Assembly: GCA_963702705.1 (NCBI GenBank)
Contig: CAVPDR010000002.1
Location: 806,001 to 870,000, forward strand
Direction: 5' to 3'
Length of the DNA: 64,000 bases
Source: VRUE01 sp963702705
GTDB taxonomy: Bacteria; Actinomycetota; Thermoleophilia; Solirubrobacterales; 70-9
Shown here: positions 52,484 through 61,274 of the stretch, in pieces
How positions within the stretch are numbered: position 1 is the first letter of the stretch
Layout: the number at the start of each line of letters is the position of its first letter
Translations under genes and position numbers: made by a program
The notes under the pieces: model-generated
Told to the model about the DNA's origin: nothing
Seen by the model: the letters and a program-made list of their open reading frames with translations, nothing else
The model's database searches: none

Positions 52484-52669
52484 GTGGCCAATCACCTCAC
52501 CCCGTCCGAGCTTGCCGAAGAGCTTCACATGAAGCGGCAGGAGGTGATCGGCAAGTGCGTGCAGATGGGCATCCCGATCTTCCACGGGCGCATCGACAAG
52601 TCGCTCTTCCAGACCTCTCTGCGCAGCGCGCCGTCCCCGAGCCAGGTGCAGCAGGCTCGCCCCAGCTAG
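52484..52669 (+). CDS. 61-residue helix-turn-helix-like protein similar to the IF-2 N-terminal domain
   Basis: VANHLTPSELAEELHMKRQEVIGKCVQMGIPIFHGRIDK resembles the small IF2N helical domain (ELAKELGVSSKEVLALLKELG in IF-2). The protein has no partner domain. It starts with GTG after a strong GGAGG site. The stop codon lies in the target duplication of the adjacent IS element. The function is unknown; it may bind nucleic acid. Confidence 0.7.
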   Translation: MANHLTPSELAEELHMKRQEVIGKCVQMGIPIFHGRIDKSLFQTSLRSAPSPSQVQQARPS

Positions 52670-53616
52670 CTGTAGTTCCCAACCAGGTTGTTCCCTAGCA
52701 GCTCATTGAGGCGAGCTGCTGGCGGGCGATGGCCAAGGGAGCCGTGCTTTCGGTGGTAGTTGTAGCGATCGAGCCAACCAGGGAGCTGGCCGCGTCGCTC
52801 TGAGGAGCTTCCATAGAGGCGCCCGTAGGCCCACTCCCGCAGCATTGTCTGGATGAAGCGCTCTGCCTTGCCGTTTGTCTGGGGCCGGTAGGGGCGGGTG
52901 CGAAGGTGGCGGATCCCCAGCTCGCGGCAGGTGGCGGCATGGATCACCGAGCGGTAGGGAGAGCCGTTGTCGGTCATCACCCGCTCGACCCTCACGCCAC
53001 GCTCGGCAAACCAGGCCACGGCGCGGCGCAGGAACTCCGAGGAGGTCTCTCCGCGCTCGTCGGCCAGCACCTCGACGTAGGCGAGGCGAGTGGCGTCATC
53101 GACGCAGACGTGGCAGCACTCCCAGCCGTAGCCCGGCTTGCCGCTGCGATTGCCGATCACCCGTTTGCCGGCGGCCCCGAAGCGCCCCAGCTTCTTGACG
53201 TCGATGTGGATCAGCTCTCCGGGTCGTGAGCGCTCGTAGCGGTTGGGCGGCGCCGGAGGCTGCAGGCGGCTGCGCTTGCCCAGCCCGATCCTCTTCAGCC
53301 ACAGCGAGACCGTCGAGAGCGCCAGGCCGAGGGTCTCGGCGATCTCGGCCGCGGTCATCCGCAGGCGGCGCAGGGCACCGATCGCTTCGACGGTCGCCTC
53401 GGGTGTGCGGTTGGGGATCTGCCTGGGTGCCGAGCTGCGATCGAGCAGGCCCGCCTCTCCCTCGGCGCGCCAGCGGCCCAGCCACTTGCGAGCGCTGCGC
53501 TCGCTGATGCCGGCGGCCTCGGCCGCCACCATCAGCGACCAGCCCTCCTCTTCGATGCGCTTGACCAGCAGCTTGCGGCTGTTCGGGCAGGTGCGGGCGT
53601 TAGCGTGGATCTTCAT
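52666..53616 (-). CDS. IS481-family transposase
   Basis: The 316-residue protein has two N-terminal helix-turn-helix units (RKLLVKRIEEEGWSLMVAAEAAG; MTAAEIAETLGLALSTVSLWLKRIG) and an rve integrase core with the DDE triad: HIDVKKLG, MTDNGSPY and TNGKAERFIQTML, then HRPPAARL. ATG 53614-53616 follows a strong AAGGAGG. The reading frame has no stop inside the element; TAG is provided by the flanking target sequence. It looks intact. Confidence 0.93.
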   Translation of the reverse strand: MKIHANARTCPNSRKLLVKRIEEEGWSLMVAAEAAGISERSARKWLGRWRAEGEAGLLDRSSAPRQIPNRTPEATVEAIGALRRLRMTAAEIAETLGLALSTVSLWLKRIGLGKRSRLQPPAPPNRYERSRPGELIHIDVKKLGRFGAAGKRVIGNRSGKPGYGWECCHVCVDDATRLAYVEVLADERGETSSEFLRRAVAWFAERGVRVERVMTDNGSPYRSVIHAATCRELGIRHLRTRPYRPQTNGKAERFIQTMLREWAYGRLYGSSSERRGQLPGWLDRYNYHRKHGSLGHRPPAARLNELLGNNLVGNYS

Positions 53617-53699
53617 CCGGTGTCCTCCTTGTTGGGTGGTGGCTTCGACACCCCCAGCCTTCAAGGAGGCCCGGATGAACAACGTTGTTAGGAACTACA
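52671..53699. mobile_element. IS481-family insertion sequence, 1029 bp, with target duplication GCTAGC
   Basis: Imperfect terminal repeats begin TGTAGTTCC at both ends (52671 and the complement at 53699), 19 of 23 identical. A GCTAGC 6 bp target duplication flanks it (52665-52670 and 53700-53705). This fits the known NCTAGN target preference and 6 bp duplication of IS481. It lies between the IF2N-like gene and the acyl-CoA synthetase gene, 30 bp before the latter, and does not break either. Confidence 0.9.
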
Positions 53700-53728
53700 G
53701 CTAGCCGTTAACTAGACTCCGCCCCCGC

Positions 53729-55510
53729 ATGGAGCGGGGAACCAAATCGGCCACGCTGGCAGATCTGCTGCCGCTCTCGGCGAAGCTCTACGGCAGCGCG
53801 CCCGCGGTTCGCTTCAAGCAGGGCGACGAGTGGATCAGTCGCAGCTTCGACCAGGTGCTCGAGACCGTGCGCTCGCTCTCGCTCGGCCTGATCGATCTCG
53901 GCGTCGCCAAGGGCGACAAGGTCTCGATCCTCGCCAACACCCGAGCCGAGTGGACCTACTTCGACTTCGCCGCGCTCTCGGCCGGCGCCGTGGTGGTGCC
54001 GATCTACCAGACCAACTCGCCGGAGGAGTGCCAGTACGTGCTCGAGAACTCCGACGCCAAGATCGTCGTGGTCGAGGACGACGAGCAGCTGGAGAAGATC
54101 CGCGCCGTGCGCGCCCAGCTGCCGCTGCTCGAGCACGTCGTGCGAATGACCGGAAGCAGCGATGACGCGATCTCGCTGGACGACCTCGCCGCGCGCGGCG
54201 AGGGCCGCGACGCTGCCGAGTGGGAGGCGCGCTGGAAGTCCGTCACCTCCGCCGACATCTGCACCTTCATCTACACCTCCGGCACCACCGGGCCGCCCAA
54301 GGGCTGCATCATCAGTCATGGCAACTACCGGGCGATGCTCGACATGGTCAACGAGGCCAGCGTGGTCGAGAGCGAAGACCTCACCTACCTCTACCTCCCG
54401 CTCGCCCACTCCTTCGCCCTGCTGATCCAGTTCGGCAGTTTCGACCTCGGCGCCACCCTCGCCTACTGGGAGCGCGATCCGCAGAAGATCCTGCCCAACC
54501 TGGCCGAACTGAAACCGACCTACTTCCCCTCCGTCCCGCGCATCTTCGAGAAGATCTACACCGCCGCCAGCAGCGGCATGGAGAAAGAGGGCGGGATCAA
54601 AAAGGCGATCTTCAACTGGTCGATCGGGGTCGGCAAGAAGATGCGCGCCACCGAACGCGCCGGGCGCAAACCGGGCTTCGTACTGCGCAAGAGCTACGAG
54701 TTCGCCGACAAGCAGGTGCTCTCGAAGATCCGCGGTCTCTTTGGCGGCAACCTGCGCCTGGCCGTCTCCGGCGCCGCGCCGATCAGCCCCGAGATCCTGC
54801 GCTTCTTCGACGCCGCCGGCGTCCTCGTGCTCGAGGGCTGGGGGATGACCGAGACCTCAACCGCGGCGACGATCTCCTCGCCCGAAGATTTCAAGGTCGG
54901 CACGATCGGCAAGCCGTTCCCGGGTTGCGAGGTGAAGATCGCCGAGGACGGCGAGATCCTGGTCAAGGGGCCCAACGTCTTCCAGGGCTACTACAAGAAC
55001 GAGGAGGCGACCCGCGAGACGATCGTCGACGGTTGGCTGCACACCGGCGACATCGGTGAGATCGACTCCGAGGGCTTCCTCAAGATCACCGGCCGCAAGA
55101 AGGACATCATCATCACCGCCGGCGGTAAGAACATCACCCCGGCCAACCTCGAGAACGAAATCAAGCAGCACCCGCTGGTCTCCCAGTGCGTCGTCGTCGG
55201 CGACCGCAAGCCCTACCTGGTCGCCCTGGTCACGCTCGACCCCGAAGACGCAGTCGCCTACGCCAGGGAACACGGCCTGCCCGAGGATCCCGCGCAGCTC
55301 GCCACCAACACCGAGGTCAAGAAAGCGATCGAAGCCCACGTCGACACGATCAACGAGAAATTCGCCCGGGTCGAGCAGGTCAAGAAGGTGGCGATCCTCC
55401 CCCGCGACCTCTCGCAGGAAAGCGGCGAGCTAACCCCGACGCTGAAGGTCAAGCGCGCCGTCGTCGCCAGCAAGCACGAGCAGGAGATCGAAGCGCTCTA
55501 CGCCAGCTGA
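53729..55510 (+). CDS. long-chain fatty-acid--CoA ligase (FadD15-like)
   Basis: The 593-residue AMP-forming enzyme has the P-loop IYTSGTTGPPKGCIISHGN, VPRIFEKIY, LRLAVSGAAPISPEILRFF, VLEGWGMTETS, GEILVKGPNVFQGYYKN, WLHTGDIGEID and GRKKDIIITAGGKNITPANLEN. It activates fatty acids for the neighbouring beta-oxidation genes. Start ATG is 30 bp after the IS element, so the IS may have moved or replaced its promoter. Confidence 0.93.
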   Translation: MERGTKSATLADLLPLSAKLYGSAPAVRFKQGDEWISRSFDQVLETVRSLSLGLIDLGVAKGDKVSILANTRAEWTYFDFAALSAGAVVVPIYQTNSPEECQYVLENSDAKIVVVEDDEQLEKIRAVRAQLPLLEHVVRMTGSSDDAISLDDLAARGEGRDAAEWEARWKSVTSADICTFIYTSGTTGPPKGCIISHGNYRAMLDMVNEASVVESEDLTYLYLPLAHSFALLIQFGSFDLGATLAYWERDPQKILPNLAELKPTYFPSVPRIFEKIYTAASSGMEKEGGIKKAIFNWSIGVGKKMRATERAGRKPGFVLRKSYEFADKQVLSKIRGLFGGNLRLAVSGAAPISPEILRFFDAAGVLVLEGWGMTETSTAATISSPEDFKVGTIGKPFPGCEVKIAEDGEILVKGPNVFQGYYKNEEATRETIVDGWLHTGDIGEIDSEGFLKITGRKKDIIITAGGKNITPANLENEIKQHPLVSQCVVVGDRKPYLVALVTLDPEDAVAYAREHGLPEDPAQLATNTEVKKAIEAHVDTINEKFARVEQVKKVAILPRDLSQESGELTPTLKVKRAVVASKHEQEIEALYAS

Positions 55511-55526
55511 GCGATCGCACGAGCGT

Positions 55527-55961
55527 TCAAGCCGTGCGTTTCTGGGTCCAGGCGTCGAGTGCGTGCTCGATTTGCACACTCTCCTCTGCCTGTTTCCGCC
55601 CGAACTCCTTTGACCGCTCGCGGCTACGTGCGACTTCCGCCCGGTGATGATCGTTTGCGTGCGCAATGGCGTGCTCAACCTCATCCAGGGCGGGTTCAAT
55701 AGCTGAAGCCGAGCTGCCTTTTTTGAAAAAGAGCAACAAGTCATTGTCATCGAAGCGAATCTGGGCAAAGTGGTCTCGCAGGCCACCCCAGCTGCCGAAT
55801 TGTTTACGCCAGTCCCGATCCGGCATCTCGTTGAGCGGGAAGCGGATCGCTGGCCCCGGGGCCCCCGTCTCTATCGGGACCGGCTCGCCACGCCGACGCA
55901 CGTCGGTCGACAACGCCTGATCGATCATCGTCTCGCTCTCATCTTTCGTCGCGTCTGGCAT
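55527..55961 (-). CDS. hypothetical protein
   Basis: A 144-residue soluble, charged protein with no membrane segment; the C-terminal half (HAIAHANDHHRAEVARSRERSKEFGRKQ) is a probable helix. WGGLRDHFAQIRFDDNDLLLFF is the most structured segment. The gene is co-directional with and overlaps the 3' end of the next hypothetical gene by 23 bp, so they are likely translated together. I do not recognise the family. Confidence 0.55.
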   Translation of the reverse strand: MPDATKDESETMIDQALSTDVRRRGEPVPIETGAPGPAIRFPLNEMPDRDWRKQFGSWGGLRDHFAQIRFDDNDLLLFFKKGSSASAIEPALDEVEHAIAHANDHHRAEVARSRERSKEFGRKQAEESVQIEHALDAWTQKRTA

Positions 55962-56577
55962 TCAAGTACGCCTCAACTTGCTCACATGGCGGGTGGTCGT
56001 CGATCCATTGTCGCATGACCTCAAACGGCGAACCCAGCTTCTCTCCCTCTCGCAGCAAGTTCGTGATGAGTGCGCTGTCCGGCATATCGGCATCTGGCAG
56101 GGCTTCGGCCCGGATGAAGGCCGAAAGGGAGACTCGGGCGTTGCCGACGACCCGCTCGAGGCAATCAAGCAGGTCGTACGCATAGGTCTCGGACTCCACT
56201 GGCGCCGTGACCCGAGCCAGGATGAAGAATGTGTTTGCAGAGGAAAGCCGCGCGGAAAGCTCCTCGTGCGTCAGTCTCATCGTGTGCAGAAGGAGAGCGC
56301 GGCCGAAGCTCTGGGCGCCTTGCTTCAGGGCTATCGCGGATTCCCCGCTCTTGATCAGCTCTGTGGCTTCGGCCTCGGTGTCGGCCAGGGCCTTTTCCAG
56401 GCTCGTCGCGGCGCTGCGTTCTTCCTCCCGGCGACGCTCAGCCGTGACGTACCTGCGCTCCTCGTCTCGAGCTTGACGAGCACTGTGCGCGTTCAGCCAC
56501 CAACCGAGACCGGTTCCGAAGAGGCCTCCGAACACCCCGAAAGCGGCAAGTGCGATCTTGAATCCTTCTTCTTCCAT
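55939..56577 (-). CDS. hypothetical membrane-anchored coiled-coil protein
   Basis: A 212-residue protein with an N-terminal membrane segment (KIALAAFGVFGGLFGTGLGWWLNA), a coiled coil (RQARDEERRYVTAERRREEERS, SLEKALADTEAEATELI) and a C-terminal helical domain. ATG 56575-56577 is chosen because the upstream extension is compositionally non-coding. It overlaps the next gene by 23 bp. No function suggested; codon use is less GC-biased than the neighbours. Confidence 0.6.
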   Translation of the reverse strand: MEEEGFKIALAAFGVFGGLFGTGLGWWLNAHSARQARDEERRYVTAERRREEERSAATSLEKALADTEAEATELIKSGESAIALKQGAQSFGRALLLHTMRLTHEELSARLSSANTFFILARVTAPVESETYAYDLLDCLERVVGNARVSLSAFIRAEALPDADMPDSALITNLLREGEKLGSPFEVMRQWIDDHPPCEQVEAYLNARRDER

Positions 56578-56783
56578 CCCGGGACATTCATAGCTCCTAC
56601 GGCACGCCGGGTGAAGGTCAACCTGTGTCGCTCCTATGTCAGAACACCTCTGAGAGACGACGGTGATTGGGGATCTCCTTCTCAAAGAGGAGGAGGAAAG
56701 AGAAAGCAGCTGCGCGACCGCCGGCGGGTAGCCGTCAGGACAGCGGTACCTGCTTCGTTGTGAGGGCCCTACACTGCGGCGCG

Positions 56784-57443
56784 ATGAGCGCAGCCGCTGA
56801 GCACCCGACACGCCGCTCCCAAAGCGCCAACACCAGGCGGTACGACAGCATCGCCCGCGTCTACAGCGCGCTTGAGCCGCTGTACCTCATCTTTCCGCCA
56901 GCCCGCCGCAGGGCCGTGGCCGCACTCGGGCTAAAGCCCGGCGACACCGTTTTGGAGATCGGCGCGGGCACCGGGCGGAACTTCCCTTACCTGGTCGAAG
57001 CCGTTGGCCCGAGCGGAACCGTCATCGGCGTCGATGCCTCGCCCGGAATGCTGGCCGAGGCACGCAAGCTGATCGAGCGGCATGGCTGGTCGAACGTCGA
57101 GCTGCTTCATCAAGACGCTACCCAGCTCGAAGTCGACCATGACGTAGACGGGGTGCTGTTCAGCCTTAGCTATTCGGCACTGCCCGAACCGCGCCCGGCG
57201 TTGGCGCGAGCATGGGAGCGCCTGCGCCCATGCTCGCGTGTCGTCGTCCTGGACATGGGGCTGACCCAGGGCGGCCCCTACCGCCTGCTCACCCCAATCG
57301 GCCGTCTTCTCGTCAAGTTCGCCCCGGGCGATGCTTATTCCGATCCGTGGAGCGACCTGGCCAAATACGGCCCGGTCGAGACCAAGCGCTTCCTGTTGGG
57401 CTTCTTCTACGTCAGCGCCGTCGTCAAGTCCCACCAGCCTTAG
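56784..57443 (+). CDS. SAM-dependent methyltransferase (class I)
   Basis: The 219-residue enzyme has RYDSIARVYSALEPLYLIF, motif I VLEIGAGTGRNFPYL, IGVDASPGMLAEARK, LLHQDATQLE and ALARAWERLRPCSRVVVLDMG, as in UbiE-type or ubiquinone-like methyltransferases. ATG 56784 is preferred over the upstream 56667 because the extension is atypical. Substrate unknown. Confidence 0.82.
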   Translation: MSAAAEHPTRRSQSANTRRYDSIARVYSALEPLYLIFPPARRRAVAALGLKPGDTVLEIGAGTGRNFPYLVEAVGPSGTVIGVDASPGMLAEARKLIERHGWSNVELLHQDATQLEVDHDVDGVLFSLSYSALPEPRPALARAWERLRPCSRVVVLDMGLTQGGPYRLLTPIGRLLVKFAPGDAYSDPWSDLAKYGPVETKRFLLGFFYVSAVVKSHQP

Positions 57444-57457
57444 AGGTACGCGCTGCA

Positions 57458-57534
57458 GGCTTATGTAGGTGCGGGCGCTCTTGCGGGTGGCCGGCCGTCA
57501 GCCGCGTGCCGACCCGCAGCACCATGTGTAAGCC
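57458..57534. repeat. imperfect long inverted repeat between methyltransferase and patatin genes
   Basis: GGCTTA...GGTGC...GGG (57458-57475) pairs with CCCGCAGCACC...TAAGCC (57513-57534) with several bulges; GGCCGGCC is inside. It lies between two convergent genes and could be a terminator. Confidence 0.35.
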
Positions 57535-57550
57535 GCCGGCAACGAGTTGG

Positions 57551-58798
57551 CTACGAGGCCTCGCCGGACTGACGAAGCAATGTCGCCGTGGTCTGCTCGA
57601 GCACGCGGCGCCAGGTGGAGTTCTGCTCAGGCTCCTCTTCCGCCGCCCGCTCGACCACGCGGCGGACGCGGCGCTCCGAGATCTCGAGGCCGTGGCGCTC
57701 GGCGGTCTCCCTGAAGCGGTCGTAGTCCTGCGCCAGGGTCGCGGTGACCGATTCGAAGCCGTGCCGGGCGATTTTGAGGCGGCGCGAGTAGTCCATGATC
57801 GGCGTGCCGAACATCAGCTCGTCGTTGGCCTCGGGCTCGACCAGGACGATGTCGACGCCGGGGTAGCGCTCCTGCCAGACCTCAACCGCCTGGTGCAGGC
57901 GGGCGTGGGCGATCAGGCGAAAGGTCTGGTTGGCGATCGCCGGCAGGCCCATGTCGGAGACGCGGCGCACGCGCGTGCCGAAGACGGTCGGGATCGTCTT
58001 CTCGAAGTCGTTGACGTAGGGCACGAGCGGATTGACGACGACGATGAATTTGGCGCCTTTTTCGACCGCGATGTCGACGTTGGTGGTCGAGCGGATGCCG
58101 CCGTCGACCAGCTGACGACCCTTGAGGTCGACTGGCTTGTAGACGATCGGCAGCGCGGTCGAGCACTGGACCGCCTTGGAGACCGGCACGTCGTTCCAGC
58201 CCTCCTCGCCGAAGACGATCCGCTCGCAGGTGTCGAGGTCGGTGGCGGTCAGGTAGAGCTCTTTGTCGAGCAGGCGAAAGTCGTCGACCCGGTCCTCTTC
58301 GGCAAGCGCCGCGGCAACGTAGTCGGCGATCCCGCTGCCCGAGTAGAAGCCGGTCGGCAGCGCCTCGGCGAGGCCGACGCCGACGTCCATCGCCGAGAAC
58401 CGGCCCATCCGCAGCAGGCTGCGCGCCAGCTCCACCGTGCGCAGCGGCAGCATCGCCGACTTCTTGAGGAAGCCGAGGTAGTTGGGGCGCAGCACCTTGC
58501 CGAGATCGAGGTCCTCGAGCTCGGAGGGGATGCGGCGGTTGATCACCTGCATCATCTCGTCCGGCGTGACGCCGTTGGCGAGCATCGCGGCGACGAAGGA
58601 GCCGGCGCTGGTGCCGACGTAGACGTCGAAGTTGTTGACCGTGCTGTTGACTGCGAGCAGATCGAGAGCGCGCAGGGCGCCGATCTCGTAGACCCCACCG
58701 GTGAAGCCACCACCGCCCAGAACGAGGGCCGTCTTCGATGGGCGTTTACGGCTGCGGCGCCGTCGCGGTTGCGACTCTATGTCCACAACTTTGCCCAT
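57551..58798 (-). CDS. patatin-like phospholipase family protein
   Basis: The 415-residue protein has the patatin oxyanion loop LVLGGGGFTGGVYEIGALRAL, the serine elbow GTSAGSFVAAML (GxSxG) and the catalytic DGGIRST. The N-terminus is basic (RRRRSRKRPSK), perhaps membrane-interacting. Probably hydrolyses acyl esters. ATG at 58796-58798; ATG 58804 is an alternative. It is divergent from the S13 peptidase with a 21 bp gap. Confidence 0.9.
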   Translation of the reverse strand: MGKVVDIESQPRRRRSRKRPSKTALVLGGGGFTGGVYEIGALRALDLLAVNSTVNNFDVYVGTSAGSFVAAMLANGVTPDEMMQVINRRIPSELEDLDLGKVLRPNYLGFLKKSAMLPLRTVELARSLLRMGRFSAMDVGVGLAEALPTGFYSGSGIADYVAAALAEEDRVDDFRLLDKELYLTATDLDTCERIVFGEEGWNDVPVSKAVQCSTALPIVYKPVDLKGRQLVDGGIRSTTNVDIAVEKGAKFIVVVNPLVPYVNDFEKTIPTVFGTRVRRVSDMGLPAIANQTFRLIAHARLHQAVEVWQERYPGVDIVLVEPEANDELMFGTPIMDYSRRLKIARHGFESVTATLAQDYDRFRETAERHGLEISERRVRRVVERAAEEEPEQNSTWRRVLEQTTATLLRQSGEAS

Positions 58799-58819
58799 AA
58801 ACATGCATTATCTCACCAA

Positions 58820-60073
58820 GTGAGGCGGACCCTGGCAATTCTCGCCGCGACATGCGCGCTGCTTGCGCTTCTTCTTCTCTCGACGGCGACGCAGGCGTCT
58901 GCTCGCGCGGGCCTCTGCGCGAACCTGCAGGCTCGCCTGGTGCGCGGCGGTGGCGGCGCCAGCGGGCTTTTCGTCATCGATGCCAAGACCGGCGCGCCGG
59001 TCTGCGCCCGCGCCGCCGGCAAGCCACGCCCGCTCGCCTCGAACATGAAGCTGTTCACGACCGCGACCGCACTCTCGAGGATCGGGCCACAGTCGCGGAT
59101 CCCGACGCTGCTGAAGACGGATGGCGGGATCGACCGCAACGGCGTCCTGCACGGCAGCCTCTACCTGGTCGGCGGCGGTGACCCTGCGCTGGGCACGCCG
59201 TCCTTCTACAACCGCTTCCTCGGCGGTTTGGGCACCAACCTTTTTCTCTTGAAGCGCCAGGTCCGCGAAGCGGGGATCGACTCGGTCACCGGCCGCCTCT
59301 ACGCCGACGACAGCGTCTTCGACCGCCTGCGCGGCGTGGCCGACTCCGGCTACGCGACCAGCCCCGAAATCGGTCCGCTTTCGGGGCTCGACTTCGACTC
59401 CGGCTACAGCAGCGCCGACGGCGGCGCCTTCGCAAGCGATCCGGCCCTGACGGCCGCGGCGACCCTGGCCCAAGCGCTGCGCGGAGCGGGGGTTCGAATC
59501 GCCGCCGGCGTCGCCCTCGGCACGACGCCACCCTTCAGCACCGAGCTGGCCCGGATCGAATCGCCACCGCTGACCGAAATCGTCAACACCACGGACGTCT
59601 ACTCGGACAACCACTTCGCCGAGATGCTGATCAAGCTGCTCGGCGCCCGTTTCGGCGGCACCGGCAGCACGGCGGCAGGCGCCCGGGTGGTCGAGCGGTT
59701 CGCCCGCGCTCACGGCTCCGGCGTGCACGCGGTCGACGGCTCCGGGCTGACCCGCTCCAACCGCGCTTCCCCGCGACAGGTGGTCGACCTGCTGCAGACG
59801 ATTCGCGGCACCCTCGCCGGCGAAGAATTGATCCAGGACATGGCCCTCGCCGGCCACGAGGGCACGGTCGCCGACCGCATGCACGGAACCGCCGCCTACG
59901 GCCGCTGCCGGACCAAGACCGGCACCCTGACCGGCGTCAGCAACCTCTCCGGCTACTGCTTCAACCGCGATGGCAAGCTAATGATCTTCTCCGTCCTGAT
60001 GGGCAGCGTCAGCGACCTCAGCCTCGCCCACGCCGAGCAGGACCTGATCGCCGGCGAAATCGCTTCCTACTGA
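58820..60073 (+). CDS. D-alanyl-D-alanine carboxypeptidase, peptidase S13 (PBP4-like)
   Basis: A 417-residue secreted enzyme. After a signal peptide (LAILAATCALLALLLLSTATQASA) come SxxK in LASNMKLFTTATAL, SxN in YSDNHFAEMLIK and KTG in CRTKTGTLTGVSNLSG. It trims peptidoglycan stem peptides. GTG 58820 has no clear ribosome-binding site. The 57212-60073 open frame also covers this gene, but the first 1600 bases of that frame are antisense to patatin. Overlaps the small membrane gene by 7 bp. Confidence 0.9.
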   Translation: MRRTLAILAATCALLALLLLSTATQASARAGLCANLQARLVRGGGGASGLFVIDAKTGAPVCARAAGKPRPLASNMKLFTTATALSRIGPQSRIPTLLKTDGGIDRNGVLHGSLYLVGGGDPALGTPSFYNRFLGGLGTNLFLLKRQVREAGIDSVTGRLYADDSVFDRLRGVADSGYATSPEIGPLSGLDFDSGYSSADGGAFASDPALTAAATLAQALRGAGVRIAAGVALGTTPPFSTELARIESPPLTEIVNTTDVYSDNHFAEMLIKLLGARFGGTGSTAAGARVVERFARAHGSGVHAVDGSGLTRSNRASPRQVVDLLQTIRGTLAGEELIQDMALAGHEGTVADRMHGTAAYGRCRTKTGTLTGVSNLSGYCFNRDGKLMIFSVLMGSVSDLSLAHAEQDLIAGEIASY

Positions 60074-60264
60074 GGTTGCTTCTTCCGACGTCGTCTCGCC
60101 CGCTCGTCAAAGAAGTGAAACACGGCGAATATGACGACAAAACCCACCGCCGCAACCGCCTGCATCGCTGCCTCGTTCGAAGCATCGAAGACGAAGGCGC
60201 CGGCCACCATTACCGCCATGCCGGCCGCGAGAGCGACGCCCACGTGACGAGGATCAGCCAACAT
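60067..60264 (-). CDS. small two-span membrane protein
   Basis: A 65-residue protein with two hydrophobic segments (GVALAAGMAVMVAGAFVF and AVAAVGFVVIFAVFHFF) and a basic tail (RARRRRKKQPQ). It overlaps the convergent S13 peptidase by 7 bp. No family recognised. The 200 bp upstream to surE hold a TTGACAGAGGTCAA palindrome but no clear gene. Confidence 0.6.
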   Translation of the reverse strand: MLADPRHVGVALAAGMAVMVAGAFVFDASNEAAMQAVAAVGFVVIFAVFHFFDERARRRRKKQPQ

Positions 60265-60464
60265 CGGTTTTTTCGTTGTGCAGACAATTCATTTCAAACA
60301 ATGTAGCGGAGGAGAAGGTCGACGGCAGCTGCGACAACGCCGGCGAGGCCGCCAACGTATCCGGAAGAACTTGACAGAGGTCAATTCGCGCGTGGCGCGC
60401 AGAATGTGCCGCGAGTGGGACTTCTGTAGGCCCAACCCCCCACCGCCACCTAGAATCGAAGGCG

Positions 60465-61274
60465 ATGCGCGTTTTGCTCACAAACGATGATGGGATAACG
60501 GCCCCTGGGTTGCAGGCGGCTCGCCGCGCCCTGCGGGAGATCGAGGGGGTCGAGGTCGATGTGATCGCTCCCGACTCGAATCGCAGCGCCACGGCGCGCA
60601 GCATCACGACCCGCTCGCCGCTGACGGTCGAGGAGGTCGAGTTCGGCGATGGGGACAAGGGCTACGCGACCGACGGCACGCCGGTCGACTGCGTGCGCTT
60701 CGCCGAGTTGGGGCTGGTCGGCCACCGGCCCGATCTGATCTTCTCCGGGATCAACCACGGCGCCAACCTCGGCGACGACATCACCTACTCGGGCACGGTG
60801 GCGGCGGCGTTCGAGGGCATCGTGCTCGGCATTCCCGCGGTTGCCTTCTCACAGCAGTCCTCCGGCGGCGGCATGGGATACGTCAGCGGTCGCTTCGAGT
60901 TCGGAGCGGTGGCCGCGTTCGCCGCAGAGATGGTGCGGCGGCTGATCGACGAGCCCGTCCCGGAGGCGACCCTGATCAACGTCAACTGCCCGGCCGGAGA
61001 GCCGAAGGGGATCGAGGTGACCAGCCTCGGCAAACGGATCTACAACGACGAGCTGAAGCTGGTCGGCGAGGCTGACGGCCGCCGCCACTACGAGATCTAC
61101 GGCTGGCAGCCGGGCTACGAGGAGATCGAGGGCACCGACCTCAACGCCGTTGCCCAGGGACGGATCTCGGTCACACCGATCCATTTCGACCTCACCGACC
61201 ACGGCGGGCTCGAGCGGCTGCGCGGCTGGGGCTTCGAGGAGATGCTGGCGGCGAGCGCCCCGACCTCGGTGTGA
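60465..61274 (+). CDS. surE: 5'/3'-nucleotidase SurE
   Basis: A 269-residue SurE: MRVLLTNDDGITAPG (metal-binding Asp pair), APDSNRSATARSITT, ATDGTPVDCVRF, SGINHGANLGDDITYSGTVAAAFEG and INVNCP. It dephosphorylates nucleoside monophosphates, favouring stationary-phase survival. It overlaps the ligA GTG start (GTGA). Confidence 0.95.
   Translation: MRVLLTNDDGITAPGLQAARRALREIEGVEVDVIAPDSNRSATARSITTRSPLTVEEVEFGDGDKGYATDGTPVDCVRFAELGLVGHRPDLIFSGINHGANLGDDITYSGTVAAAFEGIVLGIPAVAFSQQSSGGGMGYVSGRFEFGAVAAFAAEMVRRLIDEPVPEATLINVNCPAGEPKGIEVTSLGKRIYNDELKLVGEADGRRHYEIYGWQPGYEEIEGTDLNAVAQGRISVTPIHFDLTDHGGLERLRGWGFEEMLAASAPTSV

Noticed and set aside
57212..60073. A 953-residue open reading frame on the plus strand
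   Set aside because: Only its last 417 residues (from 58820) are a protein, the S13 peptidase. The first part runs antisense to the patatin gene and is compositional shadow.
60265..60464. Small plus-strand frame upstream of surE (60278-60490)
   Set aside because: Arg/Gln-rich text without a ribosome-binding site; it overlaps the surE start and shows no protein features.
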